The notes beneath the pieces were generated by a model, which saw only the letters and a list, made by a program, of their open reading frames with translations, did not search any database and was not told the origin of the DNA. From positions 1 through 64,000 of the forward strand of contig NZ_JAIVFS010000008.1 in NCBI RefSeq assembly GCF_020829645.1: DNA of 64,000 bases. The letters run 5' to 3'. A program made the translations under genes and the position numbers. The DNA is from Nostoc mirabile CHAB5784 (GTDB lineage: Bacteria > Cyanobacteriota > Cyanobacteriia > Cyanobacteriales > Nostocaceae). Position 1 is the stretch's first letter; the number at the start of each line of letters is the position of its first letter. Positions 1 to 8,715 of the stretch are shown piece by piece.

Positions 1-272
1 TGCACTTCTTCTTAGCAGCATGGCCTGTAATCGGAATCTGGTTCACCTCCTTGGGTGTAAGCACAATGGCGTTCAACTTGAACGGTTTCAACTTCAACCA
101 ATCAATCATTGATTCAAGCGGTCGCGTCATCAGCACTTGGGCTGATGTAATCAACCGGGCTAACCTGGGTATGGAAGTAATGCACGAGCGCAATGCTCAC
201 AACTTCCCCTTAGATTTGGCTGCTGGTGATGTTGCTCCTGTGGCTCTAACTGCTCCTGCTATCAACGGTTAA
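1..272 (+). CDS. psbA: Photosystem II reaction-centre protein D1, C-terminal part
   Basis: This is the 3' end of a psbA gene; the reading frame is open from base 3 and the 5' part lies outside the window. D1 binds the primary donor chlorophylls, QB and the Mn4CaO5 cluster in thylakoid photosystem II. The residues near [14 protein letters not shown] match the family's cluster ligands (His332, Glu333, His337, Asp342 and Ala344 after processing). The tail [16 protein letters not shown] is the extension that the CtpA protease removes in other cyanobacteria. Nothing visible tells which psbA paralogue this is. Confidence 0.97.
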   Translation, partial: HFFLAAWPVIGIWFTSLGVSTMAFNLNGFNFNQSIIDSSGRVISTWADVINRANLGMEVMHERNAHNFPLDLAAGDVAPVALTAPAING

Positions 273-296
273 TTCTAATCTCTAACTAAATAATAA

Positions 297-328
297 AGCG
301 CTCTCCCAAATTGGGAGGGCGTTTTTTA
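297..328 (+). terminator. Rho-independent terminator of psbA
   Basis: About 25 bases after the psbA stop, CGCTCTCCCAA and TTGGGAGGGCG form an 11-bp stem (one G-T pair) with a very short loop, followed by a run of six T. The position and form fit intrinsic termination of the psbA transcript. Confidence 0.85.
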
Positions 329-390
329 GTGTCAACAACAATATTACTAACAATGAAATAGTGATGATAAGGCTTTTAAATCATCACCGC

Positions 391-540
391 TTATGGCATA
401 GGATGAAAAAGAAGATCAGGTAAAAAATAATTAAAAATCGCCCAGGTAGAGAAGGCAATTGATACAGAAACAACGGCAAGAACAGGAGCAAGAGAAAGGT
501 ACTTAAGGAAATAGTCTTTTTGGTCGTTTGGTTTTTGCAT
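391..540 (-). CDS. psaJ: PsaJ-like photosystem I subunit IX (orphan, divergent)
   Basis: A 49-residue ORF starts at ATG 540 with a purine-rich AGAGAG stretch upstream and stops at 391. Its parts are a charged N-terminus MQKPNDQKDYFLKYLS, one hydrophobic helix (about residues 17-38) and the ending FNYFLPDLLFHPMP. The ending closely matches the PsaJ signature FNRFFPDLLFHPL, and KYLSLAPV matches the PsaJ N-terminal part. PsaJ is a single-span photosystem I subunit that lies next to PsaF and binds chlorophyll. The gene stands alone, not behind psaF. The position that is usually Glu before FN in PsaJ is Ile here, while the His of LFHP is kept, so pigment binding may differ. A longer ORF (384-569) in another frame hides it. 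Confidence 0.8.
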   Translation of the reverse strand: MQKPNDQKDYFLKYLSLAPVLAVVSVSIAFSTWAIFNYFLPDLLFHPMP

Positions 541-571
541 ATAGCACTCTCTAAAGAATTAAAGAACACCC

Positions 572-931
572 CTAAACCACAAATCCCAGAACTACATTTA
601 AAGCTGTATGAATAAGTTCCCAGTACTCTGACTCCAGCACACCCACCAAACCCAAAATACGACTATTGTCAACAGCACGAATTTGCCCAACATCAATAAA
701 ACGGTCTTGATCTAATCCATTATTTGGTGTTGCTTTTACATTGACAACGTAGGGGGCTTGTTTACTTCCGGGTCGAAATGGCATGACAATTGTGAGCAAC
801 CCGTACTGATTCATGATGTCATTTTGCACAATCAAACAAGCGCGGATTTTTTTTGCTTCAGCCCCTACTGTTGGATCAAGATTCACCCAACGTATTTCTC
901 CTCGCCGATAAGTTAAATTACTCCCTGGCAT
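572..931 (-). CDS. mazF: MazF/PemK-family type II toxin
   Basis: A 119-residue protein with the PemK/MazF fold signature: RRGEIRWVNLDPTVGAEAKK at the N-terminus, then an ACLIVQND strand and QIRAVDNSRI. Family members are ribosome-independent mRNA endoribonucleases neutralised by a small antitoxin. The start at 931 overlaps the last 14 bases of the antitoxin gene, so the two are translationally coupled. Length is normal for the family (about 110-120 residues). Target sequence cannot be read from the protein. Confidence 0.9.
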   Translation of the reverse strand: MPGSNLTYRRGEIRWVNLDPTVGAEAKKIRACLIVQNDIMNQYGLLTIVMPFRPGSKQAPYVVNVKATPNNGLDQDRFIDVGQIRAVDNSRILGLVGVLESEYWELIHTALNVVLGFVV

Positions 932-1148
932 CTATGCCATCTCCAGCAACGCTATCCCAGGCAGCAATTTCAACTTGATATTCTGTATCTTCAGCATCCT
1001 GCTTGAGGGCTGCAATCATTTCTGCTGCCAAAATTTGGCGGCGGTGTTCTGCCAGCAGTGTATTAATGTATGCACTACGATTTCCCTGTGCATACTGATC
1101 TACAAATCGCAGAATGTCTTCTTCTAAGGTAATTGTGACTTTGAGCAT
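918..1148 (-). CDS. Ribbon-helix-helix antitoxin partner of MazF
   Basis: A 76-residue protein. The N-terminus MLKVTITLEEDILRFVDQYA, followed by NRSAYINTLL, fits a ribbon-helix-helix DNA-binding domain of MazE/CopG type. The acidic C-terminal third (DAEDTEYQVEIAAWDS) would be the toxin-binding tail. It lies directly upstream of the toxin with a 14-base overlap. A candidate operator lies just upstream of its start (1161-1201), so autoregulation by the antitoxin or the complex is likely. Confidence 0.85.
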   Translation of the reverse strand: MLKVTITLEEDILRFVDQYAQGNRSAYINTLLAEHRRQILAAEMIAALKQDAEDTEYQVEIAAWDSVAGDGIDARE

Positions 1149-1160
1149 CTATAATGAATT

Positions 1161-1201
1161 TTTAGTATTACTATTTAGTATGGTTTTATCATCATACTAA
1201 A
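1161..1201. promoter_or_regulatory. Candidate operator of the MazEF-type operon
   Basis: Upstream of the antitoxin start there is a perfect 9-bp inverted repeat, TTTAGTATG (1174-1182) and CATACTAAA (1193-1201). A further direct half-site, TTTAGTAT, lies at 1161-1168. Several half-sites close to the start are typical of ribbon-helix-helix antitoxin operators. The assignment is inferred from position and symmetry. Confidence 0.5.
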
Positions 1202-1341
1202 ATTTGCTAAACCTATGCACCTAACCTATATAGGCAAATTACAGTAAAGCGTAGACACGTAGTACCTTGCAGTCAGACATCGCTTTAGTTAATTTTTTTA
1301 GCTAAAGAAATTAAGCGGATAAATATTTTTGGCAATCAATA

Positions 1342-2136
1342 TCAATCTTCTGCCCGCAACAACCAAAAGCCGCTATAAGTCATCCCGGAATCATCGGGTT
1401 GAACTAACAAAAAATGCAATCCTCGGCAATGCTTTTTTCGTTGTTCAAATGCTTGGGCTGCTGTTGTAACTTCTGGATCTTCAAAAGTGGCAACAATCCA
1501 TCTATCCACCAAGCTAGCTTCTAATATTAAGCCGTCTGGTGCGCCAGATATGTAATTCAAGCCTACGGGACGGGCTTGCTGCAACCACCGGGCTAGGCGC
1601 ATCGATTGCCGTCCACCATAAATTACTACACCAGGGACGGGCACTGTTGAAGCTAAACCCAAATTGATGGGTTTGCGATGTTCTGGGATGTGCAAAATGG
1701 GAATGGGGCGATCGCTAAATCTTGTTTCCACATCACTAGCAGCTAAACTTGCAAAACGCCATTGTTCTCCCCAGAGGTTTTCTGGTAATGGTGCTGGGGG
1801 TGGTTTATCGAGGGTTGAGGGATATTGCTTTTCTTGTAACCACTGCTTCAACGCCAAAGTGTGACGGGTAGGTTCGACATTTATACTTAAATTGCGTCCC
1901 GCCGCCTCAATTAAGCTTAAAGACTGAGGACGAAACACCTGAATCACATCTGGCAATTTTTCACCTGCGGCTAACTCAATTTGAGCAGCAACCCAACTCG
2001 AATTTGCTGCTGACTGGAGACAGCTAGCTTCATACTCAAAGCTGCGAGTTGCGTCACAAATCAACAACTTCCATAAAACTTGTCCAGATGCATCTGGTAA
2101 TGGACGACGATAAAAATCAACTTGCCAAATTTTCAT
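1342..2136 (-). CDS. Tab2/Atab2-family RNA-binding protein
   Basis: A 264-residue protein beginning MKIWQVDFYRRPL, a typical N-terminus of the Tab2/Atab2 (former DUF1092) family found in cyanobacteria and chloroplasts. In algae and plants, members bind psaB mRNA and help photosystem I and II synthesis. The ending HFLLVQPDDSGMTYSGFWLL is also family-like. I chose ATG 2136. The frame stays open for 113 more codons upstream, but that stretch is a translated 21-bp tandem repeat plus Pro/His-rich sequence, unlike any Tab2 extension I know. No clear ribosome site precedes either start. Confidence 0.8.
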   Translation of the reverse strand: MKIWQVDFYRRPLPDASGQVLWKLLICDATRSFEYEASCLQSAANSSWVAAQIELAAGEKLPDVIQVFRPQSLSLIEAAGRNLSINVEPTRHTLALKQWLQEKQYPSTLDKPPPAPLPENLWGEQWRFASLAASDVETRFSDRPIPILHIPEHRKPINLGLASTVPVPGVVIYGGRQSMRLARWLQQARPVGLNYISGAPDGLILEASLVDRWIVATFEDPEVTTAAQAFEQRKKHCRGLHFLLVQPDDSGMTYSGFWLLRAED

Positions 2137-2199
2137 TATGTGGGGAGTGGGGAGATGAGGGGGATGAGGGAGATGGGGGAGAGTTAAAACTGAAAGTTT

Positions 2200-2472
2200 C
2201 AAGCTCAGAGGCTCAACGTTCGAGTAAAAAGGCTCAACGTTCGAGTTCAAAGGCTCAACGTTCGGGTTCAAAGGCTCAACGTTCGAGTAAAAAGGTTCAA
2301 CGTTCGAGTAAAAAGGCTCAACGTTCGAGTAAAAAGGCTCAACGTTCGAGTTCAAAGGCTCAACGTTCGAGTAAAAAGGCTCAACGTTCGAGTAAAAAGG
2401 CTCAACATTCGGGTTCAAAGGCTCAACGTTCGAGTAAAAAGGTTCAACGTTCGGGTTCAAAGACTCAACATT
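2200..2472. repeat. 21-bp tandem array, about 13 copies
   Basis: Thirteen near-identical 21-bp units, one of which encodes AQRSSKK on the plus strand and NVEPFYS on the minus strand. Three main unit variants (minus-strand FYS, LNP and LNS) occur in irregular order. Because the unit is a multiple of three and lacks stops in two frames, long ORFs appear on both strands. The array lies directly upstream of the Tab2-family gene, where its promoter or leader would be. Confidence 0.9.
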
Positions 2473-2502
2473 CAAGCTGATCCCCCCATGCCCATGCCCA
2501 AT

Positions 2503-2772
2503 TCAAAAAGCCTGAATCCATTCTTTGACAGAATATTCAGTCCAAATGCCATTTTTCCAGTAGGGATCATTTTCAATTAACTCGCGCACGGTGGCTTCGT
2601 CTTCGGCTTCGTAAATCCCAAAAACTTTTGTGACATCTTTGGTGGGGCCAATGGTAATCAGCACACCGGATTCTTTTTGTTTTGCTAATCCGTCTAAATG
2701 AGCTTGACGGTGCGGAGCGCGTTTTTCGAGAACGTCTTCACAGTAAGTTCCCCAAAGTACATATTTAGGCAT
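2503..2772 (-). CDS. YciI-like (YCII-related domain) protein
   Basis: An 89-residue protein beginning MPKYVLWGTYCEDVLEKRAPHRQAHL and ending in NDPYWKNGIWTEYSVKEW, which matches the small YCII-related family (dimeric alpha-beta barrel fold, with a conserved His and Asp). Length is normal. The family's enzymatic role is poorly known, and no specific reaction can be assigned. It lies between pheT and the Tab2-family gene on the same strand with gaps on each side, so it is probably transcribed separately. Confidence 0.85.
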   Translation of the reverse strand: MPKYVLWGTYCEDVLEKRAPHRQAHLDGLAKQKESGVLITIGPTKDVTKVFGIYEAEDEATVRELIENDPYWKNGIWTEYSVKEWIQAF

Positions 2773-2886
2773 GGTTAATCAATTAAAAATTTAAAATCTT
2801 AGTTTACAGGGTACATGGTACAGGGTACAGGGGATAGTTTTTCTTTGCTGTACCCTATCACCTGTAACCTTTCCCCTTCTTTACTC

Positions 2887-5337
2887 CTAACTTCTCAGAT
2901 TTACGCCGAATTTTTCCACTAAAGCTTCGCGGACTTTATTGTGTACTGGTTCAACTTCAGCCTCAGTAAGAGTGCGATCGCTAGCCCGATAAACTAAGCG
3001 GAATGCTAAACTCCGCTGTCCTTGGGGGACATTTTCGCCCCGATATTCATCAAATAATTCCACTGATTCGAGCAAATCTTTACCCGCTTTGGTAATTACT
3101 TTTTGAATTTCGGTAACTGAGATTTTCACGGGTGCGAAAAAGGCGATGTCGCGATCGCTAGCTGGATAGGTAGAATAGGGCTGGAATGTTGGCACAAGAA
3201 TTCCATCTTGTCCTAAAGAATCTAATAGCACATCTAAATCCAACTGGAAAACATAAACGGAATCTGGTAAGCCTTTTTCTCGTCGCAATTGGGGATGGAG
3301 TTGTCCAAAAATACCCAGCCTGTTACCCCGAATCCACAGGGAAGCGGTGCGTCCTGGATGTAAGCGATCGTCGCGGCGATCGGGTTGGAATTCTACCTGC
3401 AAGGCAAGTTGGCGAAATACACTTTCTAAAATGCCTTTGGCTTCAAACCAGGTGATGGGTTCTTCGCGTCCACTTTTTGACCATTTCCCAACAGAAATAT
3501 CCCCTCCCACAATCCCAGCAAGGGTTTCTGTTTCTTGCAAACCGTCTTCTTCTTGCCAGAAAATTTGCCCGATTTCAAAGCCGTTGAGGGCACCATTACC
3601 CTGCTCTAAATTGTATTGAAAGGCATCAATTAACCCAGATATCAAATCGGTTCGCAGCGCTGAATATTCGACAAATAAGGGGTTTGACAGTACTATATTT
3701 CTGTCTTCTCCTGGTTTGACTAAAGAATAGTGAATTAATTCTGTCAACCCTTCAGCCCGCAGGAAAGCTCGTAATTTGCGAATCAATTCCTCATCTAAAG
3801 GCAGATAGCCAGCTTCCGCTTTTTCTGGTAATGTATCGCAGAATTTGTTATAGCCATAGAGACGGGCTATTTCTTCAATTAAGTCAATTTCTCGCTCTAA
3901 GTCGCGGTAACGATAGGGTGGAACAGAAACTGACCATGTAGGTTGATGGTTAGTATCTTTTCCTGAAGGAGTTAACTGACATCCCAATGCAGTCAGGATG
4001 CGTTCAACATCTTGTTCTTGCAGTTCACTTGTATCCTCTCCCAAATCGATTGGCCCTAGTATCTGATTAACTCGGTCTAAACGCAGGGCGATAGAACGAC
4101 TCCAGGTAGAAGGATCGGGGCGGGTGTCGGCAATTTCCTGCTGGACAAGAATTCCACTAGCTAATTCGCTAATTAAGGATAAGGCGCGGCGATTAGCTAT
4201 TTCCAACTCAGCCCGGTTAACTCCCCGTTCATATCTGCCAGAAGCCTCACTTCTTAAACCAACACTCCGGGAAGAACGGCGAATTGCTACGGAATCAAAT
4301 AAAGCTGCTTCTAAAACTAAGCTTTGAGTCCCTTGATGGACTTCTGTTTCTTCACCACCCATAACTCCCGCCAGTGCAACGGGTCTGTTGTTAGCGGTAA
4401 TTAACAAATTTTGGGTTGATAGGGTGCGAGTTTGTCCATCCAGGGTTTTGAGGGATTCTCCATTATTGGCGAAGCGAACACCGATGGTTAAATTTTCGCT
4501 ACTTGCAACAGATTGTAGGCGATCGCAATCAAAAGCGTGCAGTGGTTGTCCCCATTCCAACAAAACATAGTTAGTAATGTCCACAACATTACTGATGGGA
4601 CGTACCCCAGCAGCCCGCAAACGCTGTTGCAACCATTCAGGAGATGCAGCAATTTTTACCTGTTCAATTACCGTACCAATGTATGCAGGACAAGCTTGGG
4701 TATCGGCAATTTTTAAAGTTAAATTTCCGGCACTTTTGGTAATAAAGACTTCACCGGGTTCAGGAATGCTCAACTTTCCACCAGTTAAAGCTGCTACTTC
4801 CCGTGCTACGCCTACCATACTCAAAGCATCAGCGCGATTAGCAGTTGCCGTGAGGTCTAAAATTACATCATCTAGACCCAACAAAGGACGCACATCACTA
4901 CCCAATGGTAGATTTTCCTGGATAAAAATATGAATTCCGTCTACATCAGTGGGCAAACCGAGTTCCTTTAAAGAACAAATCATGCCCTGAGATGCGACAC
5001 CACGTAGTTTTGCAGGTTTAATTTTTAAATCAATCTTGGGTAAGTAAGTACCCGTAGTTGCCACTGGTACATAGATATCTGCCTTCACATTGGCAGCGCC
5101 ACAGACAATATTTAAAGTCTCACCTGTACCAATATCCACTTGGCAAACACTTAATTTATCGGCGTTGGGATGGGGTTGACGCTCAAGCACTTTCCCGATA
5201 ACAACGCCATTTGCCCAAGTGCGACGGTCTTCAATTTCTTCAACCTCAAACCCTGCCATTGTCAGGGTTTCGGCTAATTCTTCTGGACTAAGTTTTATCT
5301 CTACTAGTTCGCGCAGCCAATTTAGAGAAATACGCAT
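2887..5337 (-). CDS. pheT: Phenylalanine-tRNA ligase beta subunit
   Basis: An 816-residue protein starting [14 protein letters not shown], the standard PheT start. It has the EMAP-like tRNA-binding domain (about 40-150), the B3/B4 editing domain (about 210-390), the B5 domain (about 400-490, with [12 protein letters not shown] just after it) and the C-terminal anticodon-binding domain (about 720-816, with [13 protein letters not shown]). With PheS it charges tRNA-Phe in the cytoplasm. pheS is not adjacent, as is usual in cyanobacteria. Length is normal and no defects are seen. Confidence 0.97.
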   Translation of the reverse strand: MRISLNWLRELVEIKLSPEELAETLTMAGFEVEEIEDRRTWANGVVIGKVLERQPHPNADKLSVCQVDIGTGETLNIVCGAANVKADIYVPVATTGTYLPKIDLKIKPAKLRGVASQGMICSLKELGLPTDVDGIHIFIQENLPLGSDVRPLLGLDDVILDLTATANRADALSMVGVAREVAALTGGKLSIPEPGEVFITKSAGNLTLKIADTQACPAYIGTVIEQVKIAASPEWLQQRLRAAGVRPISNVVDITNYVLLEWGQPLHAFDCDRLQSVASSENLTIGVRFANNGESLKTLDGQTRTLSTQNLLITANNRPVALAGVMGGEETEVHQGTQSLVLEAALFDSVAIRRSSRSVGLRSEASGRYERGVNRAELEIANRRALSLISELASGILVQQEIADTRPDPSTWSRSIALRLDRVNQILGPIDLGEDTSELQEQDVERILTALGCQLTPSGKDTNHQPTWSVSVPPYRYRDLEREIDLIEEIARLYGYNKFCDTLPEKAEAGYLPLDEELIRKLRAFLRAEGLTELIHYSLVKPGEDRNIVLSNPLFVEYSALRTDLISGLIDAFQYNLEQGNGALNGFEIGQIFWQEEDGLQETETLAGIVGGDISVGKWSKSGREEPITWFEAKGILESVFRQLALQVEFQPDRRDDRLHPGRTASLWIRGNRLGIFGQLHPQLRREKGLPDSVYVFQLDLDVLLDSLGQDGILVPTFQPYSTYPASDRDIAFFAPVKISVTEIQKVITKAGKDLLESVELFDEYRGENVPQGQRSLAFRLVYRASDRTLTEAEVEPVHNKVREALVEKFGVNLRS

Positions 5338-5621
5338 GGAGTGTGCTTGTTTTAGGAATCGTCTTTTGCTCTTATTTTAGGGTGCAAGAAGCGATCGATG
5401 GCTACTCGTCCTGCAAGGCGTACCCTTTCACTTGAACAATCCTACTACGTTAGACTGGCAATGTAAAAATAAGTAAATACTGAGAATGTATCTACGCACG
5501 GAAGTAAGAGATTATTTTTATTTGGTTGATTTTGACGTTAAACTACATACGCCCGGATTTATCCCATGTGAAAAATCCGGGTGTTTTGTTTCAGAAAAAA
5601 AGCGTGTCAAAGGTTGGTCAT

Positions 5622-6119
5622 CTACGGTTTACTAACAACAATTTTAGCAATGTAGTCTTTGAGCGCGATCGTCTGTTCGCTCTGTGGGTACGGGGAAACC
5701 TCTGTCAATTTCACCGTATATTTATCTAAAAATTGAATTGGTAAAGCATCACCACCTGGTATAAGGGTTAGCATTAATGTTGAAAGTGGCTTACCATTTT
5801 TGATGATGTCTAATCCAATAATAACTTGCCCTTGCCAAATACAAGTTACTTTAGTTGGACACCTAGAATCCTGGATAACTTTTGAAAATTTGATTTCAAT
5901 ATTTTCAGTGGGGAGGTAAGCTGTCTTTCCATATTTAAGATAAAATGGAGTATCTAAAGTAGTTCCAACTCTAGCCATCAATTGTTGATGATTATCTAAA
6001 GCAATTGATTGGACTTCTATTCTTGAAGGCTTGATGTTTGATAAGAGTCCATAGCTAGGAAGACAATTTCCTCCACCAAGAAATGTTAATATAACTGCTG
6101 CCCTCACTACACTTTTCAT
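5622..6119 (-). CDS. Secreted hypothetical protein
   Basis: A 165-residue protein with an N-terminal hydrophobic stretch (MKSVVRAAVILTFLGGGNCL) that could be a signal peptide, possibly a lipoprotein signal ending at the Cys. The motif DSRCPTKVTCIWQGQVIIGL (about residues 84-103), with two Cys, recurs in small secreted bacterial proteins of unknown function. The rest looks like beta strands. No operon partner is present. Function is unknown; an envelope or periplasmic location is inferred from the N-terminus. Confidence 0.7.
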   Translation of the reverse strand: MKSVVRAAVILTFLGGGNCLPSYGLLSNIKPSRIEVQSIALDNHQQLMARVGTTLDTPFYLKYGKTAYLPTENIEIKFSKVIQDSRCPTKVTCIWQGQVIIGLDIIKNGKPLSTLMLTLIPGGDALPIQFLDKYTVKLTEVSPYPQSEQTIALKDYIAKIVVSKP

Positions 6120-6650
6120 TTTTTATACTCCATAGTCAGTAATTTTTATTAGTTGAGCCAGAAAGCAAGCTTATAAATTGTTCTGTTTTCTGCTAGAGTG
6201 AAGCTTTAAAACACAAAACCCAATTAGCTAACTTTTGTGCGTTCGCTTCTTGCATAACAATTACGATTAAGAGCCGTTTGGCTTCTCACGCTTGAGCTAA
6301 AATCCCATAAAACCAGCAATCTAAATACACAAGTTTTTTTCTGATTTCAAGAACTTCAACAGCGCTTTTCAAAGAATTCGTTGCTTAATTTATCTTGAAG
6401 ATTCACTCTAGTTTTACTTTCTAGCATTATTACTTCATAGTTGAGCAATTATTACATTATGTAAAAGGGACATTATTATTTCTCTGTTCTCAACAAGCCA
6501 GCTTTTTGCGATGAGCAATGACCACGATTTTACAATACTTTGGACGAATTATTATCTGTTAGGTTATTAGGTGCGACGCCCAATAGCCCGTCGTAGACAT
6601 CGCCTCAGATTAAAATCTCTAACTTGAGTGCAGGGGTAAGTAGCGTATAC
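6120..6650. other. Gene-free stretch with a small dispersed repeat
   Basis: No convincing ORF is seen. At about 6571-6606 there is a small dispersed repeat (core AGCCCGTCGTAGACATCGC) that recurs inside the response-regulator gene at 7892-7920 and, in a related form, at 29764-29790. The rest is AT-rich with no recognised signal. Confidence 0.5.
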
Positions 6651-7055
6651 CTAGCATTGAAGCAATGTTATGGGAATATGCTGACTGAAATTCTCAAAAT
6701 CGTTATCTGCGGTTATTATTTTGTAATTTCTCCGAGCGGCTGCAGAACAAATGAGGAAATCTGTGTTTGCACCTTGAATACCATTGCTTCGGCAAATGTT
6801 ATAAAACTCAGAAGCAAGTTCATAGTCTTCCATATTTAACTCAAGATTGGGAAATGCACGGAGATAATTTTTTAGCCGATTGTATTGGTTGGCATCACGA
6901 ATCCCTGAGAGTATCTCTTGCCGAACAGCACCCAGCAAAGCAACTCGACCATCAGTAATTAATTCTCGCAACACTGCAACATGGGTTGAGTCGTCAACTT
7001 TATAATTGCGTCTGAGAGCTAAAGACCAGACTGAAGTATCAACAATGACTTTCAT
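6651..7055 (-). CDS. vapC: PIN-domain toxin, VapC type
   Basis: A 134-residue protein starting MKVIVDTSVWSLALRR. The acidic PIN-domain residues are visible: Asp in VDTSVW near residue 6, Glu in the QEILSGI region, and Asp in ANTDFLICSAA and ITADNDF toward the C-terminus. VapC toxins are Mg-dependent ribonucleases, often cutting tRNA or rRNA. The start overlaps the antitoxin stop by 4 bases, so translation is coupled. The acidic residues appear intact. Confidence 0.9.
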   Translation of the reverse strand: MKVIVDTSVWSLALRRNYKVDDSTHVAVLRELITDGRVALLGAVRQEILSGIRDANQYNRLKNYLRAFPNLELNMEDYELASEFYNICRSNGIQGANTDFLICSAAARRNYKIITADNDFENFSQHIPITLLQC

Positions 7056-7252
7056 CCACTCCGGCGCTGTTGCTTGTAGTCATAATCATCCTCGTATTCA
7101 ATCGTGCCAAATAGCTCCAGAATTTTCAGTTGCTTTCGACGTTGTACATACTCTCGTAATGCCTCTTCAACAACGGCATCCTTAGTTGGATGACCACCAA
7201 GTTCGAGAGCTTCCTTAATTAAGTTTTCGTCAATTTCTAGATTAGTAGTCAT
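7052..7252 (-). CDS. vapB: VapB-type antitoxin
   Basis: A 66-residue protein. I chose ATG 7252 (MTTNLEIDENLIKEALELGG) because the ribbon-helix-helix domain begins there; an upstream start at 7270 would add six residues. The sequence HPTKDAVVEEALREYVQRRK is typical of VapB antitoxins for PIN toxins, followed by an acidic tail (TIEYEDDYDY). It ends in a 4-base overlap with vapC. A small inverted repeat GCACA-N6-TGTGC lies just upstream (7265-7280) and could be the operator. Confidence 0.85.
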   Translation of the reverse strand: MTTNLEIDENLIKEALELGGHPTKDAVVEEALREYVQRRKQLKILELFGTIEYEDDYDYKQQRRSG

Positions 7253-7308
7253 GTGTAGATTATCGCACAAAGTAATGTGCAGGAAAAAAACTCATTGGAG
7301 TGTTTAAT

Positions 7309-8715
7309 CTAAGTCAAATGCATAAAGACTATTTTAAGTAATTCGGCGCGGGTAAATGGTTTAGTCAGATATCCAGATGCCCCAACTAATTTGGCTTTTA
7401 CTTTGTCTATAATCCCTTTATTCCCAGTGACAAAGATGATAGGAGTCTTTTGAAATCTTGAATTATTTCGTATAATCCGGCACAACTCATAACCATCAAT
7501 TCCTAGCATGTTTAAATCCAACAAAATTAAATCCGGTTTGTGCCTTATAATTGACAAAACGGCTTTTAGTGGATCGTTAATAGTCACTACAGAAAAATTT
7601 TCATTTTCTAAGAAACGGCTAATTTCTTTGAGAATTGTGGGGCTATCATCAACAGAAACGATTTTGTGGGCTTTTTGTGCCGTTACAGTAGCAGGCGTTA
7701 CTATTTGGAAAGGAGGATTTATGCTATTTGATATTGTTGCTTCCTGAAAGTTCTCTTTTGGAGAAGGAGAAATTTGTGGTAATCGTTGAACAGGAACTAT
7801 ATTCTCTTCAGAAATATCTAGGTAAGAGTTGACGGTGGTATTTAGTTCTTTTTTGGTGTCAACTAACTCTCTTATGAATTTTGGCAAAAGTGTAGGCGTA
7901 GCCCGTCGTAGATATCGCTCCTCAAATATCTTTGGTAATTTATCATAAGGTGGATCAGCTTCATGCAAGATAATCGCACCCTTAAGTATGTAAGGGTATA
8001 AAATGCGAGCCAGTTGGATTTCATCTTGATTCAAAATTACGGCCAGATGACACAGGCTAAAGCCCTTCATCCAATTAGTTAAAGCTGGCTGAAGTTTTGG
8101 TAAATCTTTTTCCTCAATTTTGCTGTTAATCAACAGATATGGACGTTGATATGGAGAAGAAATTTGGGGAACAAAAGCTTGCCAATTTTGTAATCTGACT
8201 TGGCAATGTTCTAGAATTTTTTCTACATCTAGCCTACAAATTCTTGGCATTCTCTCAAGTGTTTCTGCTAATTCATAAGTACCTTCTTCGATTAGTAAAA
8301 ATGATTCAATCACCTCTTGAACTAATTCTTGAATCAGCACTGCTGCTTGTGTAGAATGTAGATATTGTTGACTGACAAGCCAGGATATAGCCTGATACTC
8401 AGGAGGGTGGCTTCTCGAATTGATGTCATCTTCGATTAACTGAGCGTGTGAATCAGGTTCAAACATTAGACGTACTTGAACACGAACCTCACTGGTAAGC
8501 AGTGGAATTTGGTGGCTGAGGCGACGCAAATGACGTTCTAGCCGGTCAAAGGGTTCCACTGAATGAGTAGCGTAGGTTATTCTTCCCTGTTCTAGGTAAA
8601 TCGACCAAGAAACGGAGTTACTCAATGCTTGTAAACAAGTACTGTCGGAGCAGTTGGATAACTGTCTTAACAAACTTATTGGACGTAGTTTGGTGAATTC
8701 ACCGGAATTATTCAT
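7309..8715 (-). CDS. PatA-type response regulator
   Basis: A 468-residue protein from ATG 8715, chosen because a GAGAA ribosome site precedes it; the ORF could extend another 57 AT-rich codons. The N-terminal part (ISLLRQLSNCSDSTCLQALS) resembles the PATAN region of cyanobacterial PatA proteins, which influence heterocyst pattern, motility or other responses. The C-terminal REC domain (about 345-468) keeps the acidic pair in VSVDDSP, the phospho-acceptor Asp in LILLDLNML, a Thr in IIFVTG and the Lys in YLTKPF. A small dispersed repeat is inserted in frame at 7892-7920 (residues ERYLRRATPT). No kinase gene is nearby. Confidence 0.85.
   Translation of the reverse strand: MNNSGEFTKLRPISLLRQLSNCSDSTCLQALSNSVSWSIYLEQGRITYATHSVEPFDRLERHLRRLSHQIPLLTSEVRVQVRLMFEPDSHAQLIEDDINSRSHPPEYQAISWLVSQQYLHSTQAAVLIQELVQEVIESFLLIEEGTYELAETLERMPRICRLDVEKILEHCQVRLQNWQAFVPQISSPYQRPYLLINSKIEEKDLPKLQPALTNWMKGFSLCHLAVILNQDEIQLARILYPYILKGAIILHEADPPYDKLPKIFEERYLRRATPTLLPKFIRELVDTKKELNTTVNSYLDISEENIVPVQRLPQISPSPKENFQEATISNSINPPFQIVTPATVTAQKAHKIVSVDDSPTILKEISRFLENENFSVVTINDPLKAVLSIIRHKPDLILLDLNMLGIDGYELCRIIRNNSRFQKTPIIFVTGNKGIIDKVKAKLVGASGYLTKPFTRAELLKIVFMHLT
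7892..7920 (-). repeat. Small dispersed repeat inserted in frame in a coding gene
   Basis: The segment with core AGCCCGTCGTAGATATCGC matches the intergenic copy at 6571-6606 and a related one at 29764-29790. Here it lies in frame inside the PatA-type gene and adds about ten residues (ERYLRRATPT) between the PATAN and REC regions without breaking the frame. Confidence 0.75.

Noticed and set aside
384..569. 61-codon minus-strand ORF with two hydrophobic stretches
   Set aside because: It overlaps the psaJ-like gene in another frame, has only a GTG start, and its composition follows from that frame; the PsaJ signature supports the other reading.
2137..2475. N-terminal extension of the Tab2-family protein
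   Set aside because: It is the translation of the 21-bp tandem array and a Pro/His-rich stretch; the family begins at MKIWQVDFYRRP.
2049..2480. Plus-strand ORF rich in AQRSSKK heptads
   Set aside because: It arises because the 21-bp unit has no stop in this frame; the rest is antisense to the Tab2-family gene.
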